Positions 1 through 8,109 are shown, numbered from the stretch's first letter. The stretch: 64,000 nucleotides of DNA from Chitinophaga rhizophila (GCF_019492185.1 NZ_JAICCF010000003.1:1178001-1242000); one strand, 5' to 3'. A program made the numbers and translations. Notes: generated by a model not told the origin, from the letters alone.

Positions 1-210
1 AGGATGTGTTACTACGTCATAGCCGCCTACACTGGCAGTGCCACTTGTAGGTGGCAGGTAACCAGTAATCATCTTCATGGTAGTGCTCTTACCAGCTCCG
101 TTAGGACCCAGAAAACCCACTACTTCGCCCTTGGTCAGTGCAAAGGAAATATCATTGACTGCCCGTTGCTCTCCGTATACCTTGCTTAACTGTGTTACTG
201 TGATTGACAT
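1..210 (-). CDS. gldA: GldA, gliding-motility ABC transporter ATP-binding subunit (5' end only)
   Basis: The first 70 codons are visible; the rest lies outside the window. The product begins MSITVTQLSKVYGEQRAV and carries a Walker A loop GPNGAGKST at residues 35-43, followed by the MKMITGYLPPTSG stretch typical of gliding-type ABC ATPases. In the family it powers the GldAFG transporter at the inner membrane, which is needed for gliding in Flavobacterium. The assignment to GldA rather than another ABC ATPase rests on the N-terminal sequence and on gldJ and porUV lying elsewhere in this window. It is divergent from the Ter cluster. A weak -7-like sequence (TACTTTAG on the minus strand, 233-240) lies upstream of the start. 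Confidence 0.85.
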   Translation of the reverse strand, partial: MSITVTQLSKVYGEQRAVNDISFALTKGEVVGFLGPNGAGKSTTMKMITGYLPPTSGTASVGGYDVVTHP

Positions 211-529
211 TAGGTTTTCCACTTTGGCGGCCCTAAAGTATGAAAATCGGATTAGAATAAAAATCGCTTATAATCGTCTAAATGTTAAATAACTGTATTC
301 CAGGTCTATTTGATAAGTGATGCTACCGATTTAACTAAACTTTTATACCAAAAATTAGCTCAGAATATATAATTTTAAATATATTCACAAATCATAACCT
401 GATGCAGGGCAGTATGTTCTGATTAATTCTGGTTATATTTAACACCTCCATCGTATTGAATGCATGGTCACAACAGTTGTTAATCAATAATCACTATACA
501 TTTTAAACCCTGCAAACTTTTAACATTTC
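211..529. other. Divergent intergenic region gldA / Ter cluster
   Basis: This 319-base AT-rich stretch separates gldA (minus) from the first terD gene (plus). I see no credible gene. It holds a near-palindrome at 363-386 (arms GAATATAT and ATATATTC around an 8-base centre) and a candidate promoter for the Ter cluster at 477-504. Confidence 0.7.
477..504 (+). promoter_or_regulatory. Candidate promoter of the Ter cluster
   Basis: A TTG at 477-479 is followed after 17 bases by TACATTTT at 497-504, one base from the Bacteroidota -7 consensus TAnnTTTG. The terD start codon is 25 bases downstream. It is the best match in the intergenic region; the start point has not been mapped. Confidence 0.4.
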
Positions 530-1105
530 ATGGCAATTAATTTACAGAAGGGACAAAAAATCGACATCGGATTATCCAATATCAGCGTAGGTCTGGGTTG
601 GAATCCTAACGAAGGGACCGGGAATGCTTTTGACTTGGATGCATCCGCGTTTATGATTGATGGTAACAGGTTAATCCCCGCAGAAGGATATTTTGTATTT
701 TATGGTAATACTACCTCCCCTGATGGTTCGCTACAGCATACTGGTGATGATCCTACAGGTGGTAATAGTGCTGAAGGTGATGATGAAACAATCAAAGTTG
801 ATCTTTCCAAAGTAAATGCAGATATCAAGGAGATATTGTTTGTAGTAACCATTCATGACGCTACTGATCGTAAACAGAACTTTGGACAGGTAAGAAATTC
901 ATATATCCGTATTGTTAATGATGCAAATGGAGAAGAAATTGCTAAATATGAGTTAGGCGAAGATTTCTCTATAGAAACCGGCGTGGAATTTGGTCGTCTT
1001 TATTCACGGGATGGCAAATGGCGTTTCGAGGCTTCAGGTATCGGGTATAAAGAGGATCTGGCTTATTTCCTGGGCAAATACTACAAGGGACAAATTATTA
1101 AGTAG
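530..1105 (+). CDS. terD: TerD family protein, copy 1
   Basis: This 191-residue protein is the usual TerD length. It begins MAINLQKGQKIDIG and shows the TerD hallmarks: GLGWNPNE, the acidic FDLDASAFM (about residues 33-42), the EGDDETIKVDL acidic loop near 85-95, the VTIHDATDRKQNFGQVRNSYIRI core, and the C-terminal ELGEDFSIETGVEFGRLY. TerD domains are calcium-binding beta sandwiches associated with tellurite resistance and a wider envelope or phage stress response; the acidic loops are the known calcium ligands. It is the first gene of a one-direction run ending at terC and is closely related to the copy at 3984. Specific substrate or stress cannot be read from the sequence. Confidence 0.93.
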   Translation: MAINLQKGQKIDIGLSNISVGLGWNPNEGTGNAFDLDASAFMIDGNRLIPAEGYFVFYGNTTSPDGSLQHTGDDPTGGNSAEGDDETIKVDLSKVNADIKEILFVVTIHDATDRKQNFGQVRNSYIRIVNDANGEEIAKYELGEDFSIETGVEFGRLYSRDGKWRFEASGIGYKEDLAYFLGKYYKGQIIK

Positions 1106-1140
1106 TCTATTCTATCAATACACACATAGCATTATATTTT

Positions 1141-1809
1141 ATGGCAATCAATTTAGTTAAGGGACAAACCATTGACCTCCGCAAAAATGATAAAGGTGAA
1201 AGCTTCGATCTGTCAACAGTGACTATAGGTCTGGGCTGGGATTTACGTAAGAAAAGCGGTGGCTTTTTCGGTAAACTTTTAGGTGGTAAAGAAGAGGAAT
1301 TTGACCTCGATGCAATTGCTTTCCTGCTGGATAAGAATGGTAAAGTCGCAGATCTTGGTAAAACTGTACAGACAAATGATGGACGTAACCTGAGCCTTTA
1401 TCAGGGAGATGTCATCTTCTTTAATAGTCAGCGTCACCCGTCAGGCAATATCTGGCTGACAGGCGATAATCGCACCGGTGCAGGCGACGGAGATGATGAG
1501 CAGATCATTGTTAAACTGGATAGCCTGGATGCGAAATATGAGAAGATACTTTTCATTGTTTCTATTTACCAGGGCCGTCAGCGTAATCAGCACTTCGGCG
1601 GTATTGAAAACGCTTTCATCCGTGCTGTAGACAACAAAGGGAAAGAGATTGTTAAATTCAATCTTTCCGGTGATGCATCATATACCAATATGTGCTCAAT
1701 GGTCTTTGCAGAGGTATATCGTAAAGACGGTACCTGGAAATTCAGAGCATTAGGAGATCCTCAGCCAGCTGATAGCTTCGTGGAAATCCTGCGGAATTAT
1801 GTTTATTAA
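1141..1809 (+). CDS. TerD family protein, copy 2 (longer, with inserted loop)
   Basis: This 222-residue TerD-domain protein starts MAINLVKGQTIDLRK and has the same core as its neighbours: IGLGWDLR, EFDLDAIAFLLD, the acidic GAGDGDDEQIIVKLD loop, and the GGIENAFIRAVD segment. It carries an extra glycine- and lysine-rich stretch, KKSGGFFGKLLGGKEEE, at about residues 37-53, and a longer mid-domain hairpin than copies 1 and 3, so it is likely a distinct subtype (TerZ/TerE-like) rather than a recent duplicate. It lies 35 bases after copy 1 and 25 bases before a TerY-like gene. Its partner role is inferred from the gene order. Confidence 0.9.
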   Translation: MAINLVKGQTIDLRKNDKGESFDLSTVTIGLGWDLRKKSGGFFGKLLGGKEEEFDLDAIAFLLDKNGKVADLGKTVQTNDGRNLSLYQGDVIFFNSQRHPSGNIWLTGDNRTGAGDGDDEQIIVKLDSLDAKYEKILFIVSIYQGRQRNQHFGGIENAFIRAVDNKGKEIVKFNLSGDASYTNMCSMVFAEVYRKDGTWKFRALGDPQPADSFVEILRNYVY

Positions 1810-1834
1810 TTAACCCATTCTATAAGAGTCATTC

Positions 1835-2473
1835 ATGAGAAGATTACCGGTTTATTTAGTCCTGGATACTTCCGGCTCTATGAGCGGCGAGCCCATAGAA
1901 GCTGTGAAAAACGGTGTACAGGTTTTGATCTCAACCCTGAGGCAAGACCCATATGCCCTGGAAACTGCATTCCTCAGCCTGATCACTTTTGACAGTGATG
2001 CGCGCCAATTGGTGCCGCTCACAGATCTGTCCTCTTTCCAGATGCCTGAATTAAAAGCTTCAGGTGGTACTTCTCTCGGTTCTGCATTACAGCTGGTAGC
2101 CGATAGTATCAACAGGGAAGTGGCAAAGTCTACTCCTGATGTGAAAGGTGACTGGAAACCGTTGGTATTCCTAATGACAGATGGTATCCCGACCGATACG
2201 TGGCAGAGCGGATTGAATGCCTTTCAGAATACCAAAATAGGTATTACAGTTGCCTGTGCCGCTGGCAATGGCGCTGATGTGAATCTGCTCAAACAGATCA
2301 CCAATACCGTTGTTTCACTCGATACGGCAGATGCCGCTACTATCAAAGCTTTCTTTAAGTGGGTATCAGCCTCTGTAAGTACAGGCAGCCAGAAGGTTGA
2401 AAGTGGCGATAAAGAAGTAGCCGGACTGAATGAATTGCCACCACCTCCACCGGAAGTGAATATCGTTGTGTAA
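1835..2473 (+). CDS. terY: TerY-like von Willebrand factor A protein, copy 1
   Basis: This 212-residue vWA-domain protein has the MIDAS motif DTSGS at residues 11-15, immediately after the start MRRLPVYLVL, then FDSDA, GGTSLGSAL (MIDAS threonine) and LMTDGIPTD. This is the compact TerY architecture, a metal-dependent protein-binding module with no signal peptide, so it is likely cytosolic. The C-terminus ends in a proline run followed by EVNIVV, a tail shared with the copy at 4660. It lies between a terD and the HAD gene, one base from the latter's start. In Ter systems such vWA proteins are thought to scaffold TerD, phosphatase and kinase proteins; that role is inferred here. Confidence 0.9.
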   Translation: MRRLPVYLVLDTSGSMSGEPIEAVKNGVQVLISTLRQDPYALETAFLSLITFDSDARQLVPLTDLSSFQMPELKASGGTSLGSALQLVADSINREVAKSTPDVKGDWKPLVFLMTDGIPTDTWQSGLNAFQNTKIGITVACAAGNGADVNLLKQITNTVVSLDTADAATIKAFFKWVSASVSTGSQKVESGDKEVAGLNELPPPPPEVNIVV

Positions 2474-2474
2474 T

Positions 2475-3185
2475 ATGGGAAATATCAGGCACGTATCTTT
2501 CGATCTGTGGATGACGCTCATCCGTTCGCATCCTTCTTTTAAAACGAAGCGTGCGGCCCTTTTCCGCTCGTTCTTTTCCCTGGAAGCCTTTCCGCCGGAG
2601 AAAGTAGAGTCAGTATACAGGGAAGTGGATGTGCTGATTAATAACATGAACGAAATTACCGGGCGTAACGTACATACATTTGAAATGTACCTCTTATGCC
2701 TGCACCTGTTGGGAATAGATATTAAAACTGTGCAACCGGACAAACTGGAAGAATTTTACAGTTTGTCCGAAGCACTTTTTTTTCAATATCCTCCGTCGCA
2801 TTTGTATGAGGACACAACACAGTTGTTAGCCGCTTTGCAGCACCAGGGTATTACCACCTGTCTGCTCAGCAACACAGGATTTATTCAGGGTCGTACATTA
2901 CGTAAACTGATGACAGCATGGGGGTGGGACGCCTATCTTTCATTTCAGTTGTATTCCGATGAAACAGGTTTTTCCAAACCGGATATACAAATGTTCAGTC
3001 TTATGCTGGACCGTGTATCCTCATTGCATACTGACCTTGCCCCCGCGGAGGTATGGCACCTGGGAGATAACCAGCTGGCCGATGTAAAGGGGGCACAACG
3101 CTTGGGTATATCCGCAACACTGACTGACATAGTTCAGAACCCCTTAAACAAGTTGTTAAATGAAAGATGTTTATGCCTTACATAG
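2475..3185 (+). CDS. HAD-superfamily hydrolase of the Ter cluster
   Basis: This 236-residue protein starts at the ATG one base after the preceding stop. It contains all four HAD motifs: FDLWMTL (nucleophile Asp10), LLSNTG (motif II), FSKPDI (motif III lysine) and HLGDNQLADVKGA (motif IV acids). Residue 12 is tryptophan where classic phosphatases have the general acid/base aspartate; FDLW-type variants occur among HADs. A helical cap lies between motifs I and II. It overlaps the phosphoribosyltransferase gene by 26 bases, implying coupled translation. The pairing with a PRTase suggests dephosphorylation of a sugar- or nucleotide-phosphate intermediate, which is inference; the substrate is unknown. 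Confidence 0.85.
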   Translation: MGNIRHVSFDLWMTLIRSHPSFKTKRAALFRSFFSLEAFPPEKVESVYREVDVLINNMNEITGRNVHTFEMYLLCLHLLGIDIKTVQPDKLEEFYSLSEALFFQYPPSHLYEDTTQLLAALQHQGITTCLLSNTGFIQGRTLRKLMTAWGWDAYLSFQLYSDETGFSKPDIQMFSLMLDRVSSLHTDLAPAEVWHLGDNQLADVKGAQRLGISATLTDIVQNPLNKLLNERCLCLT

Positions 3186-4050
3186 CATTTTAGATGACGC
3201 TCAATTCCCGTTTGATCCTGCCGCTTACAGCCGCTTTAAATTCGGGGACGGAGCCGTTGCAAACGCATATGGTACTGCACTTGCAGAAGGCTTCATTACC
3301 GCGTACGGAAACAGATTGTCAGAGAATGAACAGCTGGTTGTATTACCAAGCCCTTATACCAGCATCCCTACCGCTTCTTTTCACATGACAACAGCATTTG
3401 TAAAAGTGCTGAACCGTTATTTGTGTATGAGAGGCTATAGTCCGGCAGAAACAGCCAAAATTCACCGCTACAAAACCTATAGCATTGACTATGGGGCGCT
3501 GGATATGGAAAGCCGGAAGGCACTTATCATCAATGATAAATATCATCTTGATAAGGACTTCCTGGCGGGTAAGACGCTGATATTTACTGATGACATCCGT
3601 ATAACAGGTAGTCATGAATTGATTATCCGCAACCTACTGAATAAGTTCGAGCTAAGTAACGACGCGTATTTCCTCTACTATGCAAAACTGCATAATCAGG
3701 ATATACATCCCAACATAGAAAATAAGCTGAACTACCATAGTGTACATTCCCTGCATTGTCTTGAATCGGTAATCGCTTCACCTGATTTCCTGTTTAACAC
3801 AAGGGTGGTTAAATACATACTGAACGCGCCATTCGCCGCGTATGAGCAGTTACTGATGAAACAGTCAAATACGTTCCTGGAGGATCTGGCTGACTGTTGT
3901 ATCAGTAATAACTATCACCACATGGAAGAGTACAGAACGAACGCAAATTATTTATTTGATCATCTTCAAAAAATTATACCATCATGGCAATCAATCTGCA
4001 AAAAGGAGAAAGAGCCAACCTTGAGTTACCAAAATTCACTATTGGCTTAG
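3160..4050 (+). CDS. Phosphoribosyltransferase-like protein of the Ter cluster
   Basis: This 296-residue protein has a PRPP-binding loop TLIFTDDIRITGSHE with the paired aspartates at 144-145, matching the type I phosphoribosyltransferase signature (hydrophobic run, DD, then TG). The N-terminal part has conserved-looking VVLPSPYTSIPTASFH, and the C-terminal third is helical and unlike purine or pyrimidine salvage enzymes. PRTase genes are known companions of Ter systems, where a nucleoside-like metabolite has been proposed. The gene overlaps HAD by 26 bases and the next terD by 67 bases. The base it acts on is unknown. The last 22 codons lie entirely inside the terD reading frame and are probably not conserved. 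Confidence 0.75.
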   Translation: MKDVYALHSILDDAQFPFDPAAYSRFKFGDGAVANAYGTALAEGFITAYGNRLSENEQLVVLPSPYTSIPTASFHMTTAFVKVLNRYLCMRGYSPAETAKIHRYKTYSIDYGALDMESRKALIINDKYHLDKDFLAGKTLIFTDDIRITGSHELIIRNLLNKFELSNDAYFLYYAKLHNQDIHPNIENKLNYHSVHSLHCLESVIASPDFLFNTRVVKYILNAPFAAYEQLLMKQSNTFLEDLADCCISNNYHHMEEYRTNANYLFDHLQKIIPSWQSICKKEKEPTLSYQNSLLA

Positions 4051-4538
4051 GATGGGACATCAATGAATCACATACAGGTGGCGAATGCGATCTGGATGCT
4101 TCTGTATTCATATTAGGCGAGAACAGAAAAATTCTGTCTGACCAGCATTTTGTATTTTATAATAACCTTGAATCTCCAGACGGTGCTGTAAAACACTCCG
4201 GCGATAATAGAACCGGTGCAGGTGACGGAGATGATGAAACAATCCAGGTAGATCTGTCAGCGATCAACCCTGCTGCTAAAGAGATCTGTATCGTGGTAAC
4301 CATCCATGAAGCAGCGGCACGTAAGCAGAACTTCGGACAAATCCGCAATTCCTTTATCCGCATCTATGACGCTGCTAAAAATGTTGAGCTGGTGAAATAT
4401 GAGCTTGGTGAAGATTTCTCTATCGAAACATCCGTGGAGTTTGGCCGTATCTACAAACGTGATAATCAGTGGAGGTTTGAAGCAGTAGGTGTAGGACAAA
4501 GCGGAGGACTGGAACAGTACCTAGCGAAATATGCATAA
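3984..4538 (+). CDS. terD: TerD family protein, copy 3
   Basis: This 184-residue TerD protein is very similar to copy 1: MAINLQKGERANLEL, GLGWDINES, ECDLDASVFIL, DNRTGAGDGDDETIQVDL, VTIHEAAARKQNFGQIRNSFIRIYD and ELGEDFSIETSVEFGRIY. The acidic calcium-binding loops are intact. The start lies 67 bases inside the phosphoribosyltransferase gene, so expression is probably coupled to it. The near-identical N-terminus fixes the start. It is followed by a 121-base gap holding a strong hairpin before the next vWA gene. Closest relatives within the window are copy 1, then copy 2. Confidence 0.93.
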   Translation: MAINLQKGERANLELPKFTIGLGWDINESHTGGECDLDASVFILGENRKILSDQHFVFYNNLESPDGAVKHSGDNRTGAGDGDDETIQVDLSAINPAAKEICIVVTIHEAAARKQNFGQIRNSFIRIYDAAKNVELVKYELGEDFSIETSVEFGRIYKRDNQWRFEAVGVGQSGGLEQYLAKYA

Positions 4539-4555
4539 CACATAAAATATAGTTG

Positions 4556-4612
4556 AGGAATCAGGCACTGAAATTACAGTAGTATTCAGTAATATTTCAG
4601 GTCCTGATTCCT
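4556..4612 (+). other. Hairpin inside the Ter cluster
   Basis: AGGAATCAGG (4556-4565) pairs perfectly with CCTGATTCCT (4603-4612), and an inner CTGAAATTAC pairs with GTAATATTTCAG with a small bulge. There is no T-run after it, so it is not a classic terminator. It could tune downstream expression or protect the upstream mRNA. Confidence 0.6.
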
Positions 4613-4659
4613 TATCCTGGCCCCTGATATTTTTATAATCGATTTGACATTGTAAAAGC

Positions 4660-5295
4660 ATGAGAAGACTTCCTGTATACCTCTTACTAGACACTTCGGG
4701 ATCCATGAGAGGCGAACGAATAGAAGCTGTGAAAAACGGACTGCAGGTATTAGTATCAAAATTAAGACAGGATCCTTTTGCCCTGGAGTCTGTGTGGATC
4801 AGTATTATCACTTTCGATAGAGAGGTGAAACAGATACTGCCGCTGACTGCTTTAGAAACATTACAACTACCTGAAATTATAACACCAGAATCCGGTCCTA
4901 CCAATATGGGCGCGGCATTGGAAATGTTATGCACTAAACTTGATACAGAAGTTGTTAAAGGAAATGATACACAGAAAGGAGACTGGCGCCCGCTGCTCTT
5001 CCTGATGACAGACGGTAAACCATCCGATCTGGCAGTGTTCCGTGAGGTAGTACCTAAAATCAAGGGTAAGAACCTTGCAGCACTAGTAGCTTGTGCTGCG
5101 GGTGCAGAAGCTCAGGACAGTTTTCTTAAGGAACTGACAGACACTGTGGTTCATCTTGATACTGCAGACAGCTCAACGCTGATGTCTTTCTTTAAATGGG
5201 TGTCAGCGTCAATTGGCACTGGCAATAAAAGCGTCGGTACCACCGAAGAAATACAGCTGCCACCACCACCGGCAGAAGTACATGTAATTATATAA
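4660..5295 (+). CDS. terY: TerY-like von Willebrand factor A protein, copy 2
   Basis: This 211-residue vWA protein is closely related to the copy at 1835. It has MIDAS DTSGS at residues 11-15, TFDREVKQILPL, GPTNMGAAL with the MIDAS threonine replaced by an Asn-bearing TN pair, and LMTDGKPSD. The protein ends in a proline run followed by AEVHVII, matching the tail of copy 1. No signal peptide is present. It lies after the hairpin at 4556-4612 and about 80 bases before a small membrane protein gene. It probably binds TerD, phosphatase or kinase partners in a metal-dependent way; this comes from cluster context rather than direct evidence. Confidence 0.9.
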   Translation: MRRLPVYLLLDTSGSMRGERIEAVKNGLQVLVSKLRQDPFALESVWISIITFDREVKQILPLTALETLQLPEIITPESGPTNMGAALEMLCTKLDTEVVKGNDTQKGDWRPLLFLMTDGKPSDLAVFREVVPKIKGKNLAALVACAAGAEAQDSFLKELTDTVVHLDTADSSTLMSFFKWVSASIGTGNKSVGTTEEIQLPPPPAEVHVII

Positions 5296-5374
5296 CGAAG
5301 CAGATCAAGCCCTGCTATACATCATAACCATCGTCATGCTAACAAAGCATGCATGACTCAAAAGTGCTATACCC

Positions 5375-5629
5375 ATGTTTTACTTTTTACTGCATCTGAT
5401 CATTAACATCCTGATTGTAGGGCTCTTTTTATACTCAAAGCTGCTGCCTTATGAGGAACGTTTAACCGGTCAGTATAAGCAGACATTTAACTTCTTTAAA
5501 AGCATTTTTAAACCTATACTGGGCCTGTTTAGTGGTATTAAACCATTTCGGGTAGGTACAGGGTTATCTGTAGACATGACACAGATAATATTATTGATCA
5601 TTTTGCTCGTACTTAACTATTTCTACTGA
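5375..5629 (+). CDS. Small two-helix membrane protein of the Ter cluster
   Basis: This 84-residue protein has a hydrophobic helix at about residues 2-20, a basic and aromatic middle (LTGQYKQTFNFFKSIFKP), a short segment KPFRVGTGLSVDMTQ, and a second helix at about 68-84 running to the C-terminus. The Pro/Gly pattern before the second helix faintly resembles YggT-type proteins, but I cannot assign the family. Its stop codon overlaps the next start by one base (TGATG), so it is translated with the third TerY protein. It may anchor the cytosolic vWA, phosphatase and kinase proteins to the inner membrane; that is inference. Confidence 0.7.
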   Translation: MFYFLLHLIINILIVGLFLYSKLLPYEERLTGQYKQTFNFFKSIFKPILGLFSGIKPFRVGTGLSVDMTQIILLIILLVLNYFY

Positions 5630-6687
5630 TGAGAAGACTTCCCATTTATTTCCTCATAGATGTTTCTGAATCTATGGTAGGAGAACAAATTCAGTTTGTG
5701 GAGGAAGGGCTGGCAACGATTATCAAAGAGTTGAAATCTGACCCGTATGCATTGGAAACTGCCTGGGTATCTATCATTGTATTTGCCGGTCAGGCCAAAA
5801 CAATCGTTCCTTTGCAGGAAGTCATCAGTTTCTACCCTCCTAAGTTCCCCATAGGTGCCGGTACCTCACTCAGTAACGGATTAGGGCATCTGATGTACGA
5901 AATGCGCAAAAATATAATCCAGACTACTACTACTCAGAAAGGGGACTGGAAACCAATCGTGTTCCTCTTTACTGACGGTTCTCCTACCGATGATAGCGCT
6001 GCTGCTATCCGCGAGTGGAAACAGAATTGGCAAAGCAAGTCCAATCTGGTTGCCATCTCTTTTGGGGATGAGAACAATCTGAGTGTACTGAAGGAGATGA
6101 CAGAAACGGTATTGTTATTTAAAAATGCAACGCCACAGTCATACAAAGAGTTTTTCAGATGGGTAACTGCGTCTATCAAATCCAGCAGCGTGAGTGTGAG
6201 CAACAACGGCTCAGGAATTGAGCTGGCAAAGCTGAACGACGGGATAATTGAAAAAGTGGAACTTGATAAGCTGCCTCCTGTAAAGCAGGGATTTGTAGAT
6301 ACTAACTATGCCATCTTTGCGGCAAAGTGTCAGAATACTGGTAAACCTTACCTGATTAAATATAAAAAGGGACTACGCCCTGTAACAATCAGTGGCTTAG
6401 ATATGCAGTCTATGGGATACAGGCTGAACGGTGCATTCCCCGTAGATAATGTCTATTTTGAGCTGTCAGCTGATGGTGGCGTAGTTAATAGCAAAGTGAG
6501 TACAGATGAACTTGAAGGCTTTCCTACATGCCCCTGTTGCGGCAACCAGTACGGGTTTAGTGTATGTAGCTGTGGCAAAGTACATTGTGTAGGGCAGGAG
6601 GAAGTAAGTACCTGTTCCTGGTGCGGAAAGCAAGGTAAGTATGGTTTTGGTGATGGTCATATGGATATAAACAGAACACAGGGATAA
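5629..6687 (+). CDS. TerY-like vWA protein with C-terminal zinc-ribbon domain, copy 3
   Basis: This 352-residue protein has an N-terminal vWA domain (about 1-200) with MIDAS DVSES at 11-15, GAGTSLSNGL and LFTDGSPTD. It has a second domain from about 225 (VDTNYAIFAAKCQNTGKPYLIKYKKG) ending in a cysteine-rich CPCCGNQYGFSVCSCGKVHC module plus CSWCGKQG, a metal-binding TerY-C type ribbon. Copies 1 and 2 lack this domain. It overlaps the preceding gene by one base and the PP2C gene by one base (TAATG), so these three form a translational unit. The ribbon plus vWA layout suggests an adaptor for the adjacent phosphatase and kinase; the partner is inferred. Confidence 0.88.
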   Translation: MRRLPIYFLIDVSESMVGEQIQFVEEGLATIIKELKSDPYALETAWVSIIVFAGQAKTIVPLQEVISFYPPKFPIGAGTSLSNGLGHLMYEMRKNIIQTTTTQKGDWKPIVFLFTDGSPTDDSAAAIREWKQNWQSKSNLVAISFGDENNLSVLKEMTETVLLFKNATPQSYKEFFRWVTASIKSSSVSVSNNGSGIELAKLNDGIIEKVELDKLPPVKQGFVDTNYAIFAAKCQNTGKPYLIKYKKGLRPVTISGLDMQSMGYRLNGAFPVDNVYFELSADGGVVNSKVSTDELEGFPTCPCCGNQYGFSVCSCGKVHCVGQEEVSTCSWCGKQGKYGFGDGHMDINRTQG

Positions 6688-8099
6688 TGACGAAACACGA
6701 CCAGTCTTTTATCGAATCATTGCTGAAACTAAAAGGAAGTGCCGTCAGGGATAACCAGCAGGCATTGTTCCAGCAGTTTATACAGGAAGAACAAATCCTG
6801 AAGGCTGTGCAGGTGATTATAAAAACTCAAACTGATATAGTGGAATCCTGGAAAGAAAGATCAATGATTGATGATATCCTGCAGAAGCACATTATGTTGC
6901 CAAACGGCAGGGTAAACAAAGCGTATAACTTTACCTTCGATCCTGTTGCATCAGGATTAACAGAGATGGGGGATTTTGAATGGCAGATCCCTGCGGAACT
7001 GGGTATTGCTTTTGACGAAGCTACCAATACGATCGCAGGTACGCCTAAACAACAGGGGGAGTTCATTCTATCACTGTTGTTCCGCCTGAAGGATCATCCG
7101 GCAGATAAGCCTTTCTCTGAAAAGAAAATTCATCTTGTGATCAATCCGGACCCGAAATCATTGTGGCAGAATCTGCCGTCTGATCAACAGGATAAGTACT
7201 GGCAACCAGACAGTGCAGCTGTAACACTGCCTTTCGGAAACCGTAAGCTGGTGATTGCCTCAAAGAGAGGACGTAGCCATGCACATGAAGGTAAGTTCAG
7301 GGATGATAGCTTCGGATGCGACTTTAATACTGAAAAGGGATGGGGCATCATTGCCGTGGCCGACGGGGCTGGCTCTGCTAAATACAGCCGTAAAGGAGCT
7401 GATATTGCCTGCAAAGCTGCCGTGAACAGTTTCCAGGAGCTGCTGACTGGCGATAAAATAGCCGGTCTGGAAGACGCCATTAACACCTATCTGACAGATC
7501 CGAGTGAAGACAGCCAGAAAAAGGTTAGTATGCAGTTCATTGAGCAACTTGGTAAACTAGCCTTTACAGCACAAGGGAAGATCAAGCAAGAGGCACAAGA
7601 GAACGGCGCAGAGCCGAAAGATTATGCTACCACCCTTATTTTTGCCCTGGTAAAACAATATCCTGCGGGATATGTAATCAGTTCCTTCTGGGTAGGCGAT
7701 GGCGGCATAGGCATCTATCAGGACGCGACAGGCGAAGCTTTTGTCATGGGTACCCCAGACAGCGGCGAGTTTGCCGGACAAACCCGCTTTCTTACCATGT
7801 CGGACATCTTCGCAAACGGCGCTTACGTAAACCGCATCCGTTTCAAAGTAGTGCCTGATTTTACGGCACTATTGCTGATGACTGACGGTCTCACTGATCC
7901 GAAGTTCCAGACGGATGCCAATCTGCAAAAGAGTGAAATCTGGCGCCAGCTGTGGCAGGACCTTAACGGCGCTAATGAAGACGGTACCAAAGTGAATTTT
8001 GCAGGCTCTCCTGAAGAAGTAAAAGAATGTCTCCTCAGCTGGCTGGACTTTTGGTCTCCGGGAAATCATGACGATCGTACCATTGCTATTTTATACTGA
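6687..8099 (+). CDS. PP2C-type protein phosphatase with N-terminal Ig-like region
   Basis: This 470-residue protein has a helical N-terminus (1-60), a beta-rich stretch about 85-150 containing LGIAFDEATNTIAGTPKQQGEFIL (putative Ig-like fold, as in cadherin-like domains), and a PP2C domain from about 185. Metal-binding PP2C motifs are visible: FRDD near 203, AVADGAGSA with Asp226, YATTLIFAL, VGDGGIGIY, LLMTDGLTDP and the terminal NHDDRTIAI. It probably removes phosphate from Ser/Thr residues, most likely on targets of the kinase encoded next. It starts on the stop of the TerY-like zinc-ribbon gene. No signal peptide is present, so it is cytosolic. Confidence 0.9.
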   Translation: MTKHDQSFIESLLKLKGSAVRDNQQALFQQFIQEEQILKAVQVIIKTQTDIVESWKERSMIDDILQKHIMLPNGRVNKAYNFTFDPVASGLTEMGDFEWQIPAELGIAFDEATNTIAGTPKQQGEFILSLLFRLKDHPADKPFSEKKIHLVINPDPKSLWQNLPSDQQDKYWQPDSAAVTLPFGNRKLVIASKRGRSHAHEGKFRDDSFGCDFNTEKGWGIIAVADGAGSAKYSRKGADIACKAAVNSFQELLTGDKIAGLEDAINTYLTDPSEDSQKKVSMQFIEQLGKLAFTAQGKIKQEAQENGAEPKDYATTLIFALVKQYPAGYVISSFWVGDGGIGIYQDATGEAFVMGTPDSGEFAGQTRFLTMSDIFANGAYVNRIRFKVVPDFTALLLMTDGLTDPKFQTDANLQKSEIWRQLWQDLNGANEDGTKVNFAGSPEEVKECLLSWLDFWSPGNHDDRTIAILY

Positions 8100-8109
8100 T
8101 AAGGATTAC

